Shown piece after piece: positions 1-6,932 of a stretch of 28,966 bases of DNA. The position numbers and the translations under genes are program-made. This DNA comes from DASWHX01 sp036397995 (lineage in GTDB: Bacteria > Bacteroidota > Bacteroidia > Cytophagales > Cyclobacteriaceae): positions 1 to 28,966 of the forward strand of contig DASWHX010000074.1 in the NCBI GenBank assembly GCA_036397995.1. The letters run 5' to 3'. Within the stretch, counting starts at the first letter, position 1; every line of letters begins with the position of its first letter. Below the pieces are notes generated by a model. It saw nothing but the letters and a program-made list of their open reading frames with translations, made no database searches and was not told the DNA's origin.

Positions 1-264
1 GAATCTATTGTTTTCAGAGACCACACCTTTAAATTTATTGCACAGGGTGCAAGGGGTTATCACGAACTTGCAGCTGCCCTATTGAATAATAAATTAAGTT
101 ACCCCACAGTTGTATTTCTTGATGAAGACTTTAACATGATCCAGCCGCTACCCGGCTATCAGCAGCCAAATACATTTTACCCTATCATTGAATTCTTTGG
201 AGACGATCATTACAAGAAAATGAACTGGCAGGAGTTCCAGAAAATTTATAAGTCTCCTTTCTAA
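1..264 (+). CDS. Thioredoxin-fold protein, C-terminal part (5' truncated by window)
   Basis: The frame is open from base 1 and ends at a TAA at 262-264, giving the last 87 residues of a larger protein. The stretch LSYPTVVFLDED matches the strand and cis-proline region of thioredoxin folds, where a hydrophobic strand follows a Tyr-Pro-Thr turn. Exported Bacteroidota thioredoxin-family (DUF255-like) proteins typically continue, as here, with a gly-pro loop and a helix ending near the C-terminus. The CxxC active site, if present, would lie upstream of the window, so redox activity cannot be judged. A TTG at 82 is only an internal codon of this frame. The following gene starts 62 bases downstream on the same strand. 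The fold is fairly secure; the exact family is inferred. Confidence 0.75.
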   Translation, partial: ESIVFRDHTFKFIAQGARGYHELAAALLNNKLSYPTVVFLDEDFNMIQPLPGYQQPNTFYPIIEFFGDDHYKKMNWQEFQKIYKSPF

Positions 265-326
265 AACAATTTGATTATTTCTGGCTGATTTAGCATTAGG
301 TCGTAAATTACGTCTTAATTTGACTT

Positions 327-956
327 ATGTTATCTTATTTTAAACCCATTGGTCTGCTTGTAGCAAGACTTATTATTTACTCGCTGGTGCTGGTTGGCAT
401 TGCGCAACTTTTATTTCTGGACGCATTCAATGTAATTGATGGTGGCAAGTTTAGCGAGAATAGCTATACCGAATGGGCTCAGGTAGGAGTTTTGATATTG
501 ATTATCCTGGTAACCTTCTGGACGGGAAAAGTATCCCCAAAAGAAAAAGTTATTATCAATAGCATGCTTGGATTTTTTTTGATGGCACTTATCCGGGAGT
601 TCGATTTTTACCTGGATAATTATGTATTTGATGGCGCTTGGCAGGTTCTGGCATTTTCAACTCTGGCTGTTACAATAATTTATCTGGTTAGGAACAAAGA
701 GGCAATTGAACAAGCCAGCCAAAATGTTTTTCAAACTTCAGCATTTGGGCTAATCAGTGCTGGTATTTTAATCACATTCATATTTTCCAGGCTGTATGGT
801 AGAACAAGCTTTTGGGAAGCTGTAATGGAGCAAAAATATTTCCGTGATGTAAAAAATGTTTCGGAAGAAGGAATTGAACTCCTGGGTTATGGAATAATTT
901 TAATCGGCTGCATTGAACTTTTCCGAATCTTACTTAACGCCAGAACAGCTGATTAA
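327..956 (+). CDS. Six-helix integral membrane protein, function unknown
   Basis: This 209-residue protein begins at an ATG and shows about six hydrophobic segments, near residues 10-30, 48-66, 78-92, 102-120, 136-155 and 183-203. Short charged loops lie between them; one before the last helix is longer (EQKYFRDVKNVSEEGIEL). An acidic-aromatic patch around residues 89-97 (REFDFYLDNY) sits at a membrane edge. I recognise no enzyme or transporter motif and give no function. Its stop codon overlaps the stop of the convergent minus-strand gene by four bases, so the two transcripts must run into one another. No promoter matching the phylum's consensus is evident in the 62 bases upstream. Confidence 0.7.
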   Translation: MLSYFKPIGLLVARLIIYSLVLVGIAQLLFLDAFNVIDGGKFSENSYTEWAQVGVLILIILVTFWTGKVSPKEKVIINSMLGFFLMALIREFDFYLDNYVFDGAWQVLAFSTLAVTIIYLVRNKEAIEQASQNVFQTSAFGLISAGILITFIFSRLYGRTSFWEAVMEQKYFRDVKNVSEEGIELLGYGIILIGCIELFRILLNARTAD

Positions 957-1525
957 TTCTCTTCCCCACGTAAAACTGCCCATTCAACCTCGTAATTAGT
1001 AAAAAGCATCATATAAAAGGTATAATTTTTCCACCGTTTATCTTTTTGAAAGCGAAGAGTTTCAAAATCAAATTTCCTGGCTCTTGATTTCCTTTCTTGC
1101 TTTACAAATTCAAGTAATGTGAGACTGTCTGTCGCATCTTTTAATTCAAGATTCAGGCTTAGCCTGCCATTAGGACCCAGATGATTGGCAATTTCCCTGA
1201 GATCATTTTCAACAATGATTCGCGTCAGGTGCGAACTATCTCTTCGCCCTACAGGACAATAGAGATCGGAATAATGATTATTCCACCAAACATAAACCAG
1301 TTTTGACTGACTGGAGTCTTTATAAGATGTCCCTGCGGCAAAATTAATTAGCTGCTCCAGTGAACTGGGTTCATTTTCAACCCCCTTTTTATCAGCGGTG
1401 GCATTACAGATCGCGTTTATAAATTGAGAAGATAATGAACTGTCTTCTCGGGAATAAATAGCTAACTGTTGTGGGTATCCTGTTATAAAAATATTTGAAA
1501 CTAATATCAGCAGGAATATTCTCAA
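953..1525 (-). CDS. Exported protein of unknown function, last gene of ECF sigma cluster
   Basis: This 190-residue protein starts with a hydrophobic signal-like segment (MRIFLLILVSNIFITGYPQQ) and has no lipobox cysteine, so it is probably periplasmic or secreted. The mature part is polar, rich in Ser, Asn, Glu and Arg, with two cysteines (NAICNA and DLYCPV) and a basic stretch (KQERKSRARKFDF) towards the C-terminus. It begins five bases after the stop of the 74-residue membrane protein, which itself follows the sigma factor by 11 bases, so the three are very probably co-transcribed. That position fits a component or target of the sigma factor's own circuit. I do not recognise a family. Confidence 0.65.
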   Translation of the reverse strand: MRIFLLILVSNIFITGYPQQLAIYSREDSSLSSQFINAICNATADKKGVENEPSSLEQLINFAAGTSYKDSSQSKLVYVWWNNHYSDLYCPVGRRDSSHLTRIIVENDLREIANHLGPNGRLSLNLELKDATDSLTLLEFVKQERKSRARKFDFETLRFQKDKRWKNYTFYMMLFTNYEVEWAVLRGEEN

Positions 1526-1530
1526 AACCG

Positions 1531-1755
1531 TTAGAATGTAGCCAGGTTACTTTCAGTTAGTAATAACATTAATAACAGTAAAACAATTATTACAACAAAG
1601 ACTAATTTCTTGATATCATATCGAAATAAATATCGAATACCACTCGGAGTATGAAACTTCTTATACCCGTCTATAAAGTGGTCGAAATTCTTATACTTAC
1701 CAATTAAATTAGGTGTGGGACCAGTATCGTTAAATTTTACCTTAAGTTGATGCAT
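1531..1755 (-). CDS. Small tail-anchored membrane protein next to ECF sigma factor
   Basis: This 74-residue protein has a polar N-terminal part of about 48 residues, then a lysine pair followed by one very hydrophobic segment (residues about 50-66, VFVVIIVLLLLMLLL) and an eight-residue tail. Positive residues just before the helix suggest the N-terminal domain faces the cytoplasm. It lies 11 bases downstream of the ECF sigma factor gene and five bases upstream of the exported protein. Anti-sigma factors usually hold this position and this topology, but they are normally larger, so an anti-sigma role is an inference from context only. I recognise no named domain. Confidence 0.6.
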   Translation of the reverse strand: MHQLKVKFNDTGPTPNLIGKYKNFDHFIDGYKKFHTPSGIRYLFRYDIKKLVFVVIIVLLLLMLLLTESNLATF

Positions 1756-1766
1756 TTATTTTCCTC

Positions 1767-2333
1767 CTATACCTCCTTGTACGTAATTTGTTTACTTATT
1801 GATCTAAGTTTCTCCAGAATTCTGTACGTCCTTATTTTAGCATTTCCCTCGGAAATACCCAGGAAGTAACCGACTTCCTTAAAAGATTTATTTTCAAAGA
1901 ACCGCAGCTCGATGAATTGAATTTCATCAGGAGTTAACTGCTCCAATAATGTACTTACCAATACATACTTATCAATTTCAGGTTCACTTCGATCCAATTC
2001 ATCAATTATAGTTTCAATGTGAATGTCACTCATTGTAACCATCCGTGTTTGGTGATTTCTATTCCTGAAAAAAGAGTTAATTTCATTAATGGCGATCTTA
2101 TACAACCATGCTGAAAAAGGGACTCCCTGATACTTAAATCGCTTAAGATTATAAAGGCAATTGTAAAATACTCTGGAAGTAATTTCAGCCGTCAATTCCT
2201 CGTCATCAATCCTCTTGAAAACATAAACAAAAATTGGGTCAAAGTACCTGTTATAAATGGGTGCAAACTCACTGGGATCCTCCTGGGCTTTAATGACCTG
2301 ATCAATTTCTGTCAGGATTTCTTCCTTCGACAT
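1767..2333 (-). CDS. ECF-type RNA polymerase sigma factor
   Basis: This is an alternative sigma factor of the extracytoplasmic-function type. Starting at the ATG at 2333 it has 188 residues, normal for the family. Region 2 spans about residues 22-95, with FAPIYNRYFDPIFVYVFKR at its start and the core-binding and -10-recognition helices containing FSAWLYKIAINEINSFFRNR. Region 4 spans about residues 130-180 and includes the helix-turn-helix (LTPDEIQFIELRFFENKSF, then VGYFLGISEGNAKIRTYRIL). The frame can be extended 49 codons upstream to 2480, but that extension is hydrophobic and unlike sigma region 1, so I take the internal ATG. It heads a tight cluster with a small membrane protein and an exported protein, which suggests a signal-responsive circuit that may regulate itself. 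Confidence 0.85.
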   Translation of the reverse strand: MSKEEILTEIDQVIKAQEDPSEFAPIYNRYFDPIFVYVFKRIDDEELTAEITSRVFYNCLYNLKRFKYQGVPFSAWLYKIAINEINSFFRNRNHQTRMVTMSDIHIETIIDELDRSEPEIDKYVLVSTLLEQLTPDEIQFIELRFFENKSFKEVGYFLGISEGNAKIRTYRILEKLRSISKQITYKEV

Positions 2334-2837
2334 ATGATAAGTTGATGAAATCGTAAGGAAATGATTTCCAGTAATTTTACCACCATGATATGACCTTAAT
2401 TCAAGCAAGCCGAATGTCTGAAGTTCGATGCTAAGAAGAATTGTTATCCAGGATTTAACCGGTTGTAAAAGAGGATACATTTTTTGGTTGTTTTTTAGGA
2501 AAATACCTGAACGCCATTTGCTTTTTCCCGGGGATTACAGTGGCACTTCCACCATTCCCTCAATTACCTCGCCACCTTTTGTTTCAGCAAATCAAGCTTT
2601 CAAACCTTGATCGAAATAGGTAAATTTATCCGGCACAATATTATCCACCCGCAAGGGCAACATTGCCGTTAGTACCAGGCATTTTAAACCGATCTCTTTA
2701 AACTAATCATCTTTTGTCTTTGACTTGCTTTTGTGTCAGCCATTTTCAATTAATTTTTACCCTCATAATGGCATATTATCAAAAAGATACAGGTTTGCAG
2801 AGTAAAAAATTGAAAAACCATTAAATTGGCGCAAATT
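2334..2837. other. Intergenic region of about 500 bases
   Basis: No intact gene is convincing here. The stretch lies between the divergent starts of the sigma factor gene (minus) and the SDR gene (plus), so it should hold promoters for both. I found no clean TTTG-N19-23-TAnnTTTG match on either strand. A possible decayed coding remnant is entered separately on the minus strand. Confidence 0.5.
2535..2682 (-). pseudogene. Possible gene remnant with in-frame stop
   Basis: On the minus strand one frame reads LRVDNIVPDKFTYFDQGLKA, then a TGA at 2592-2594, then FAETKGGEVIEGMVEVPL and a TAA at 2535-2537. The composition is protein-like on both sides of the TGA. Upstream, a different frame beginning with an ATG at 2682 (MPGTNGNVALAGG, then stop) also looks protein-like, which would fit a frameshift. 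The family is not recognisable. Chance is a real alternative for so short a stretch. Confidence 0.2.
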
Positions 2838-3509
2838 ATGAGTAAGGCACTGAAGAAATTATGCATCGTTGTGGGAGTTGGTCCAGGTTTGGGACTGGCG
2901 ATTGCCAAGAGGTTTGGAAAAAATGAATTTAAGATTGCTATGGTGGCAAGATCAAAGTCCAGACTTTTGAAGTATCAGAAAGATTTGGCAAAGTATGGAA
3001 TTGATTCAGCTCCATATCCTTGTGACGTGGGAAACCTGAAAGCTCTGGCAAGCGCATTTGATAATATTTGCAGCGAACATGGCAACGCGGAAGTGTTGGC
3101 GTATAACGTTTCCATTTTGAATCCCGGCACTCCTTCAGAAATTTCCGTTGATGCATTTGTGGATGACTTTAAAGTGAACGTGGCCGGGGCACTCGTGGCT
3201 TTTCAAAAAATGACTCCACAAATGAAAGGCAACAAAGAAGCAGCTATTATTCTGACAGGTGGCGGATTGGCAACCGATCCTTATTTTGAATTTGCTTCTT
3301 TGGGTGCAGGTAAGGCTGCTTTAAGAAATTTAGCTATGAGTATGGCGCAGGAAGGGGCTAAGCTGGGCATAAGGGTAGCGACTATTACGATAAAAGGAAT
3401 GATTAAAAAAGGAACTTATTTCGACCCTGAAAAAATTTCGCTTGAAATTTGGAAAATTTATAAAAACAAACCTAAAAGAAAAGATGCGGAAGTAGTCTAT
3501 GCAAAATAA
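2838..3509 (+). CDS. SDR-family Rossmann protein lacking the usual catalytic Tyr
   Basis: This 223-residue protein has the short-chain dehydrogenase/reductase fold. The N-terminal nucleotide-binding glycine motif is clear (VGVGPGLGLAIAKRF, residues 12-26), an Arg at residue 38 suggests a preference for NADP(H), and PCDVGN at 61-66 matches the usual adenine-binding Asp-Val. Asn114 and Lys159 are in the expected places. The catalytic Tyr position, four residues before Lys159, is Leu155, and the usual catalytic Ser lies in LTGGG (139-143) with no Ser. The NNAG motif is also replaced (YNVS, 89-92). It may therefore use another mechanism or only bind cofactor. I start at the ATG at 2838; a TTG four codons earlier is less likely. 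The substrate is unknown. Confidence 0.8.
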   Translation: MSKALKKLCIVVGVGPGLGLAIAKRFGKNEFKIAMVARSKSRLLKYQKDLAKYGIDSAPYPCDVGNLKALASAFDNICSEHGNAEVLAYNVSILNPGTPSEISVDAFVDDFKVNVAGALVAFQKMTPQMKGNKEAAIILTGGGLATDPYFEFASLGAGKAALRNLAMSMAQEGAKLGIRVATITIKGMIKKGTYFDPEKISLEIWKIYKNKPKRKDAEVVYAK

Positions 3510-3644
3510 GCATTAAGACTCCTGCTCATCATTTTCTTTGGTTTTCAGATAATCGATAGTGCTGAGGCCTGCAACAAATGCCAGCAACACACTTACTAAT
3601 ATGATGAAAGCACTTGCTCCAGTTTGTAAAATCTCTAAGATCAT
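3498..3644 (-). CDS. Possible small single-helix membrane protein
   Basis: On the minus strand an ATG at 3644 opens a 48-codon frame beginning MILEILQTGASAFIILVSVL and continuing through a hydrophobic helix (FIILVSVLLAFVAGL) to a polar lysine-rich tail. As I read the bases, the frame runs to a TAG at 3498-3500 and overlaps the 3' end of the SDR gene. A one-base difference near 3541 would give an acidic tail and a stop at 3514-3516 instead, clear of the SDR gene. Small membrane proteins of this form are common but easily missed. The start and helix are plausible; the C-terminus is uncertain. Confidence 0.35.
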
Positions 3645-3785
3645 CTGTTATTGCATTAGGTAAACCCAAATGTAGGTTTCCCACTGAATAAAAAAAACCA
3701 TTTTGCAATAGTTATTATCTTCCGGTCTTTATTTGGTTCAAATTGACTATATTTCGCTAAAATTGGTTCACCCTTATCCGGTTAA

Positions 3786-4046
3786 ATGCCAGACGATCAA
3801 CAAACCCAGTTACTAAGGAGGGTCAAATATTTGGAAAGAGCAATTGCTCTGGATCGGCAAGATTATCTCCAGAAAAAGAAGTCCTATGACGCTATTATTG
3901 ATAAACTGATGGCTATGGTAAAAAGTGGCGAAATCACTTCTTACCTCTGCATAGATTCTATCTATTATCACCTTCTGGAAAAAATAGGCCGTGGTGAGGA
4001 AGATTTTGATAAATATGCAGCGGAAATCAGAGATTTTGTCTCCTGA
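3786..4046 (+). CDS. Small helical protein of unknown function
   Basis: This 86-residue, highly charged protein begins at an ATG. It is predicted by eye to be almost wholly helical, with a coiled-coil-like first half (heptad-like Leu/Ile spacing in TQLLRRVKYLERAIALDRQD) followed by a second helical part around YYHLLEKIGRGEED. It carries one cysteine and no transmembrane segment or known motif. It stands alone, with 170 bases before the EF-G2-like gene on the same strand. Two direct copies of TTGGTTCA lie upstream at 3733-3740 and 3763-3770. I do not recognise the family. Confidence 0.6.
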   Translation: MPDDQQTQLLRRVKYLERAIALDRQDYLQKKKSYDAIIDKLMAMVKSGEITSYLCIDSIYYHLLEKIGRGEEDFDKYAAEIRDFVS

Positions 4047-4063
4047 AAAAGCGTGTCATATCA

Positions 4064-4200
4064 TTAAATCTTTCCAATCAAAACATTTCCTGTCCGGCAT
4101 GCCAATTCTTTACCATCAGGTTGCATTTCAAACCCGCTTAATATAAATTTAGGAGTTACCCATAAAGGGAAAACTCGAATATTCCAATGGGTTAGAAATC
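4064..4200 (-). pseudogene. Possible C-terminal gene remnant
   Basis: On the minus strand a frame ending at a TAA at 4064-4066 reads VTPKFILSGFEMQPDG and then KELACRTGNVLIGKI, which has protein-like composition. Upstream it runs towards the start of the EF-G2-like gene without a sensible start codon. It may be the tail of a gene cut off by rearrangement, or it may be chance. I recognise no family. Confidence 0.15.
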
Positions 4201-4215
4201 TTAAATTAAGCCTAT

Positions 4216-6342
4216 ATGAAAGTATTTGATGAAAAGCATATCAAGAATATAGTATTGCTGGGAGCCGCGAAATCCGGGAAAACAACACTTGCTGAAACAA
4301 TGCTGTTCGAAGCTGGTCTCATAAACAGACGGGGAACTGTGGAAGGTAAAAATACCGTTTCTGACTACCAGGAAATTGAACACGAACGGGGTAATTCAGT
4401 GTTTGCTACAGCTCTTCATACGGAATGGAGGGATTATAAGATAAATATCATTGATACGCCTGGTCTGGATGATTTTATTGGTGAAATCATTTCCTCACTA
4501 AGAGTAGCGGACACAGGAATCATGCTGATTAATTCACAGCATGGTGTTGAGGTTGGAACAGAGCTCATTTGGAATTATGTAGAACAATATGAAAAGCCAA
4601 CCGTCTTCGTAATTAATCAGATGGATCACCCCAAATCAAATTACGAGCAAACAATTGAATCCATGAAAGCAAGGTTCGGAAGTGCGATCATCCAAATGCA
4701 ATACCCGGTAAACCAGGGTGAAGGTTTCGATAGTATAATTGACTTATTAAAGATGGTGATGTATAAATTTCCCACTGACGGTGGAAAGCCGGAGAAACTT
4801 GATATTCCTCAAGATGAAAAGGAAAAAGCAAATGCGCTCCATAATGAATTAGTTGAAAAGGCAGCCGAGAACGATGAGAAATTAATGGAGCTTTATTTTG
4901 AAAAAGGATCACTGGACGAGGATGAAATGAGACAGGGGATTAAGATTGGAATGGTTAATCATGAGGTATTTCCCGTGTTTTGCCTTTCCGCTAAAAACAA
5001 TATGGGAAGTGGCAGGCTAATGGGCTTTCTTGATAATGTTGCCCCCAGGTCAAGTGAGTTAAATCCGGAAGAAACAGAGGAAGGGAAAAAACTTGACTTT
5101 GATCCGGCAAAACCAACTTCCTTATTTGTCTTCAAAACTCATATAGAACCAAACCTCGGGAAACTTTCGTTCTTTAAAGTATTGTCGGGTACTGTTACTA
5201 CAGGAATAGATCTTATAAACTCAACTACGGGATCCCATGAAAGATTGAATCAACTTTTTATTATGGATGGAAAATCAAGAAATCCAGTAGAGAAATTGCT
5301 GGCCGGAGACATCGGGGCAACATTAAAACTAAAAGATACCGAGACCAACCAGACACTTCATACAAAAGAATTACCAGTCACTGTTATACCGATAAAATTT
5401 CCAGAGCCCAGGATGCAAATGGCGATTAGAGCTCTGAACAAATCTGATGATGAAAAATTGGGAGAGGTGTTGCACAAAATTAACCAGGAGGATCCAACTC
5501 TCAGAATAAATTATTCCAAAGAAATAAAACAGCTAATAATTGGCACTCAGGGTGAACTGCATCTTGCAGTAACGCAATGGACATTGGAAAACATTTACAA
5601 TCTCCATGTTGAATTTATCGCACCCAGGATAAGCTATAGAGAAACAATACAGAAAACATCAGATTCATCATATCGACACAAAAAACAATCAGGTGGTGCC
5701 GGGCAATTCGGAGAGGTCTATTTGAGGGTGGAACCTTATAAGGAAGGAATGCCAAAGCCTGCTGATCTAAACGTCCGCGACTCGCAACACATTGAATTGG
5801 ATTGGGGTGGAAAATTGGTATTCAATAATTGTATTGTGGGTGGTGTGATCGATCAACGATTTATTCCTTCTATCCTCAAAGGTATAATGGAGAAACTTGA
5901 AGTGGGACCAATAACTGGTTCTTATGTGAGGGATGTAGTAGTATCGGTGTATGATGGGAAAATGCACCCCGTGGACTCCAACGACATTAGTTTCAAAATT
6001 GCCGGTTTGATGGCCTTTAAAGAAGCATTCCTAAATGCCAACCCTAAATTATTGGAACCTATCTATGAACTGGCAATTCTGGTTCCGGATGAACAAATGG
6101 GAGAAGTGATGACAGACCTTCAAACCAGGCGTTCCATTATTCTTGGAATGGATAGCAAGGGAGTTTATAAAGTAATTAAGGCCAAATGCCCACTGGCTGA
6201 ATTGGACAGGTATACAACCGCTTTGCGAAGCATTACCCAAGGACGAGCAAGTTTTAGCAGTAAATTCATTGAATATGCCCCTGTCCCTCATGAAATACAA
6301 GAGAAACTGGCACACGAATATCATGCGGTTGAAGAGGTTTAG
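4216..6342 (+). CDS. fusA2: Elongation factor G paralog of the EF-G2 type
   Basis: This 708-residue protein has the full EF-G domain order: G domain, domain II, and domains III-V ending in a ribosome-contacting C-terminus. The P-loop is intact (GAAKSGKT, residues 16-23). The G3 motif reads DTPGLDDF (80-87), so the histidine that activates water in canonical EF-G (DTPGHVDF) is Leu84. The G4 motif is NQMD (134-137) instead of NKMD. These changes match the Bacteroides thetaiotaomicron EF-G2 paralog, reported as a translation factor without GTPase activity that helps gut colonisation and starvation survival. A similar role here, translocation without GTP hydrolysis under poor growth, is an inference. 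The ATG at 4216 gives the usual start just ahead of strand 1. No SD or clear promoter is seen upstream. Confidence 0.88.
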   Translation: MKVFDEKHIKNIVLLGAAKSGKTTLAETMLFEAGLINRRGTVEGKNTVSDYQEIEHERGNSVFATALHTEWRDYKINIIDTPGLDDFIGEIISSLRVADTGIMLINSQHGVEVGTELIWNYVEQYEKPTVFVINQMDHPKSNYEQTIESMKARFGSAIIQMQYPVNQGEGFDSIIDLLKMVMYKFPTDGGKPEKLDIPQDEKEKANALHNELVEKAAENDEKLMELYFEKGSLDEDEMRQGIKIGMVNHEVFPVFCLSAKNNMGSGRLMGFLDNVAPRSSELNPEETEEGKKLDFDPAKPTSLFVFKTHIEPNLGKLSFFKVLSGTVTTGIDLINSTTGSHERLNQLFIMDGKSRNPVEKLLAGDIGATLKLKDTETNQTLHTKELPVTVIPIKFPEPRMQMAIRALNKSDDEKLGEVLHKINQEDPTLRINYSKEIKQLIIGTQGELHLAVTQWTLENIYNLHVEFIAPRISYRETIQKTSDSSYRHKKQSGGAGQFGEVYLRVEPYKEGMPKPADLNVRDSQHIELDWGGKLVFNNCIVGGVIDQRFIPSILKGIMEKLEVGPITGSYVRDVVVSVYDGKMHPVDSNDISFKIAGLMAFKEAFLNANPKLLEPIYELAILVPDEQMGEVMTDLQTRRSIILGMDSKGVYKVIKAKCPLAELDRYTTALRSITQGRASFSSKFIEYAPVPHEIQEKLAHEYHAVEEV

Positions 6343-6362
6343 TCTTTGAAAAGTTATGTTTG
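6329..6362 (+). promoter_or_regulatory. Candidate Bacteroidota promoter for the START-like gene
   Basis: TTG at 6329-6331 and TATGTTTG at 6355-6362 fit the -33 and -7 consensus with a 23-base spacer, the upper end of the usual range. Transcription would begin near 6367 and leave a leader of about 115 bases. The -33 element lies inside the end of the EF-G2-like gene. Confidence 0.3.
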
Positions 6363-6482
6363 GAGGGATAAACAAGCTCGCGTAGGTTTAAATGAGTCTG
6401 CCAAAGAGAAATTAAATACAGGAAGTACCTTTGGCTTATTTTCAAAAAATGATATATTAAAAATCCTTTTAAAGAAGTATTA

Positions 6483-6878
6483 ATGGCACCAAAAAAGAGA
6501 AAGTGCGTTTGTGAGTTTGAGATAAATGCCTCCACTAAAATGCTGTATCCGTATTTATACACTGCCGGTGGCTTAGCCCAATGGTTTTGTGATGATGTAA
6601 CAGTAGATGAAGACAAAAATTTCAATTTTATTTGGGATGGTAATGACCATAAAGCAAAATTAGTCTCACATCGGGTAAATAATTTTGTCCGTTTTGAATT
6701 TATTCCTGATGAAAATGAAAATGACCCGTCTTATTTTGAATTGCGACTTGAAATGAATGAACTCACCGAGTCGGTTTTCCTGAAAATTATCGATTATTCA
6801 GATTTTGAGGATGAAGATGAGCTTCGCGATTTGTGGGAAGGACTAATTGGAGACCTGAAAGAGATTGTAGGCGGCTGA
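6483..6878 (+). CDS. START-like domain protein (AHSA1/START_2 type)
   Basis: This 131-residue acidic protein is a single helix-grip (START/Bet v1-like) domain. The pattern is a first strand (KCVCEFEINAS), a helical entry with the typical Leu-Tyr-Pro-Tyr segment, then GLAQWFCDDV, which corresponds to the LxxWF motif of AHSA1-like proteins. Alternating strands follow and a long C-terminal helix begins near DELRDLWEGL. The family is widespread in Bacteroidota and usually annotated only as START-like; its ligand is unknown. It lies 55 bases before the LptF/G permease, with which it is probably co-transcribed, and has an acidic insert (DEDELRD) before the last helix. The fold is confident, the function is not. 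Confidence 0.8.
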   Translation: MAPKKRKCVCEFEINASTKMLYPYLYTAGGLAQWFCDDVTVDEDKNFNFIWDGNDHKAKLVSHRVNNFVRFEFIPDENENDPSYFELRLEMNELTESVFLKIIDYSDFEDEDELRDLWEGLIGDLKEIVGG

Positions 6879-6932
6879 TTTTGGTTTATTTTTGTGCTAT
6901 TCCGGCACAAATTTGACACCCTAAAAGTTCAA

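Noticed and set aside
2334..2480. 49-codon N-terminal extension of the ECF sigma factor
   Set aside because: The extension is hydrophobic and unlike sigma factors, while the internal ATG gives a normal-length protein.
3732..3755. TTTG and TATATTTC as a promoter for the 86-residue protein gene
   Set aside because: The spacer is only 12 bases, too short for the known promoter type, and the -7 box has a mismatch.
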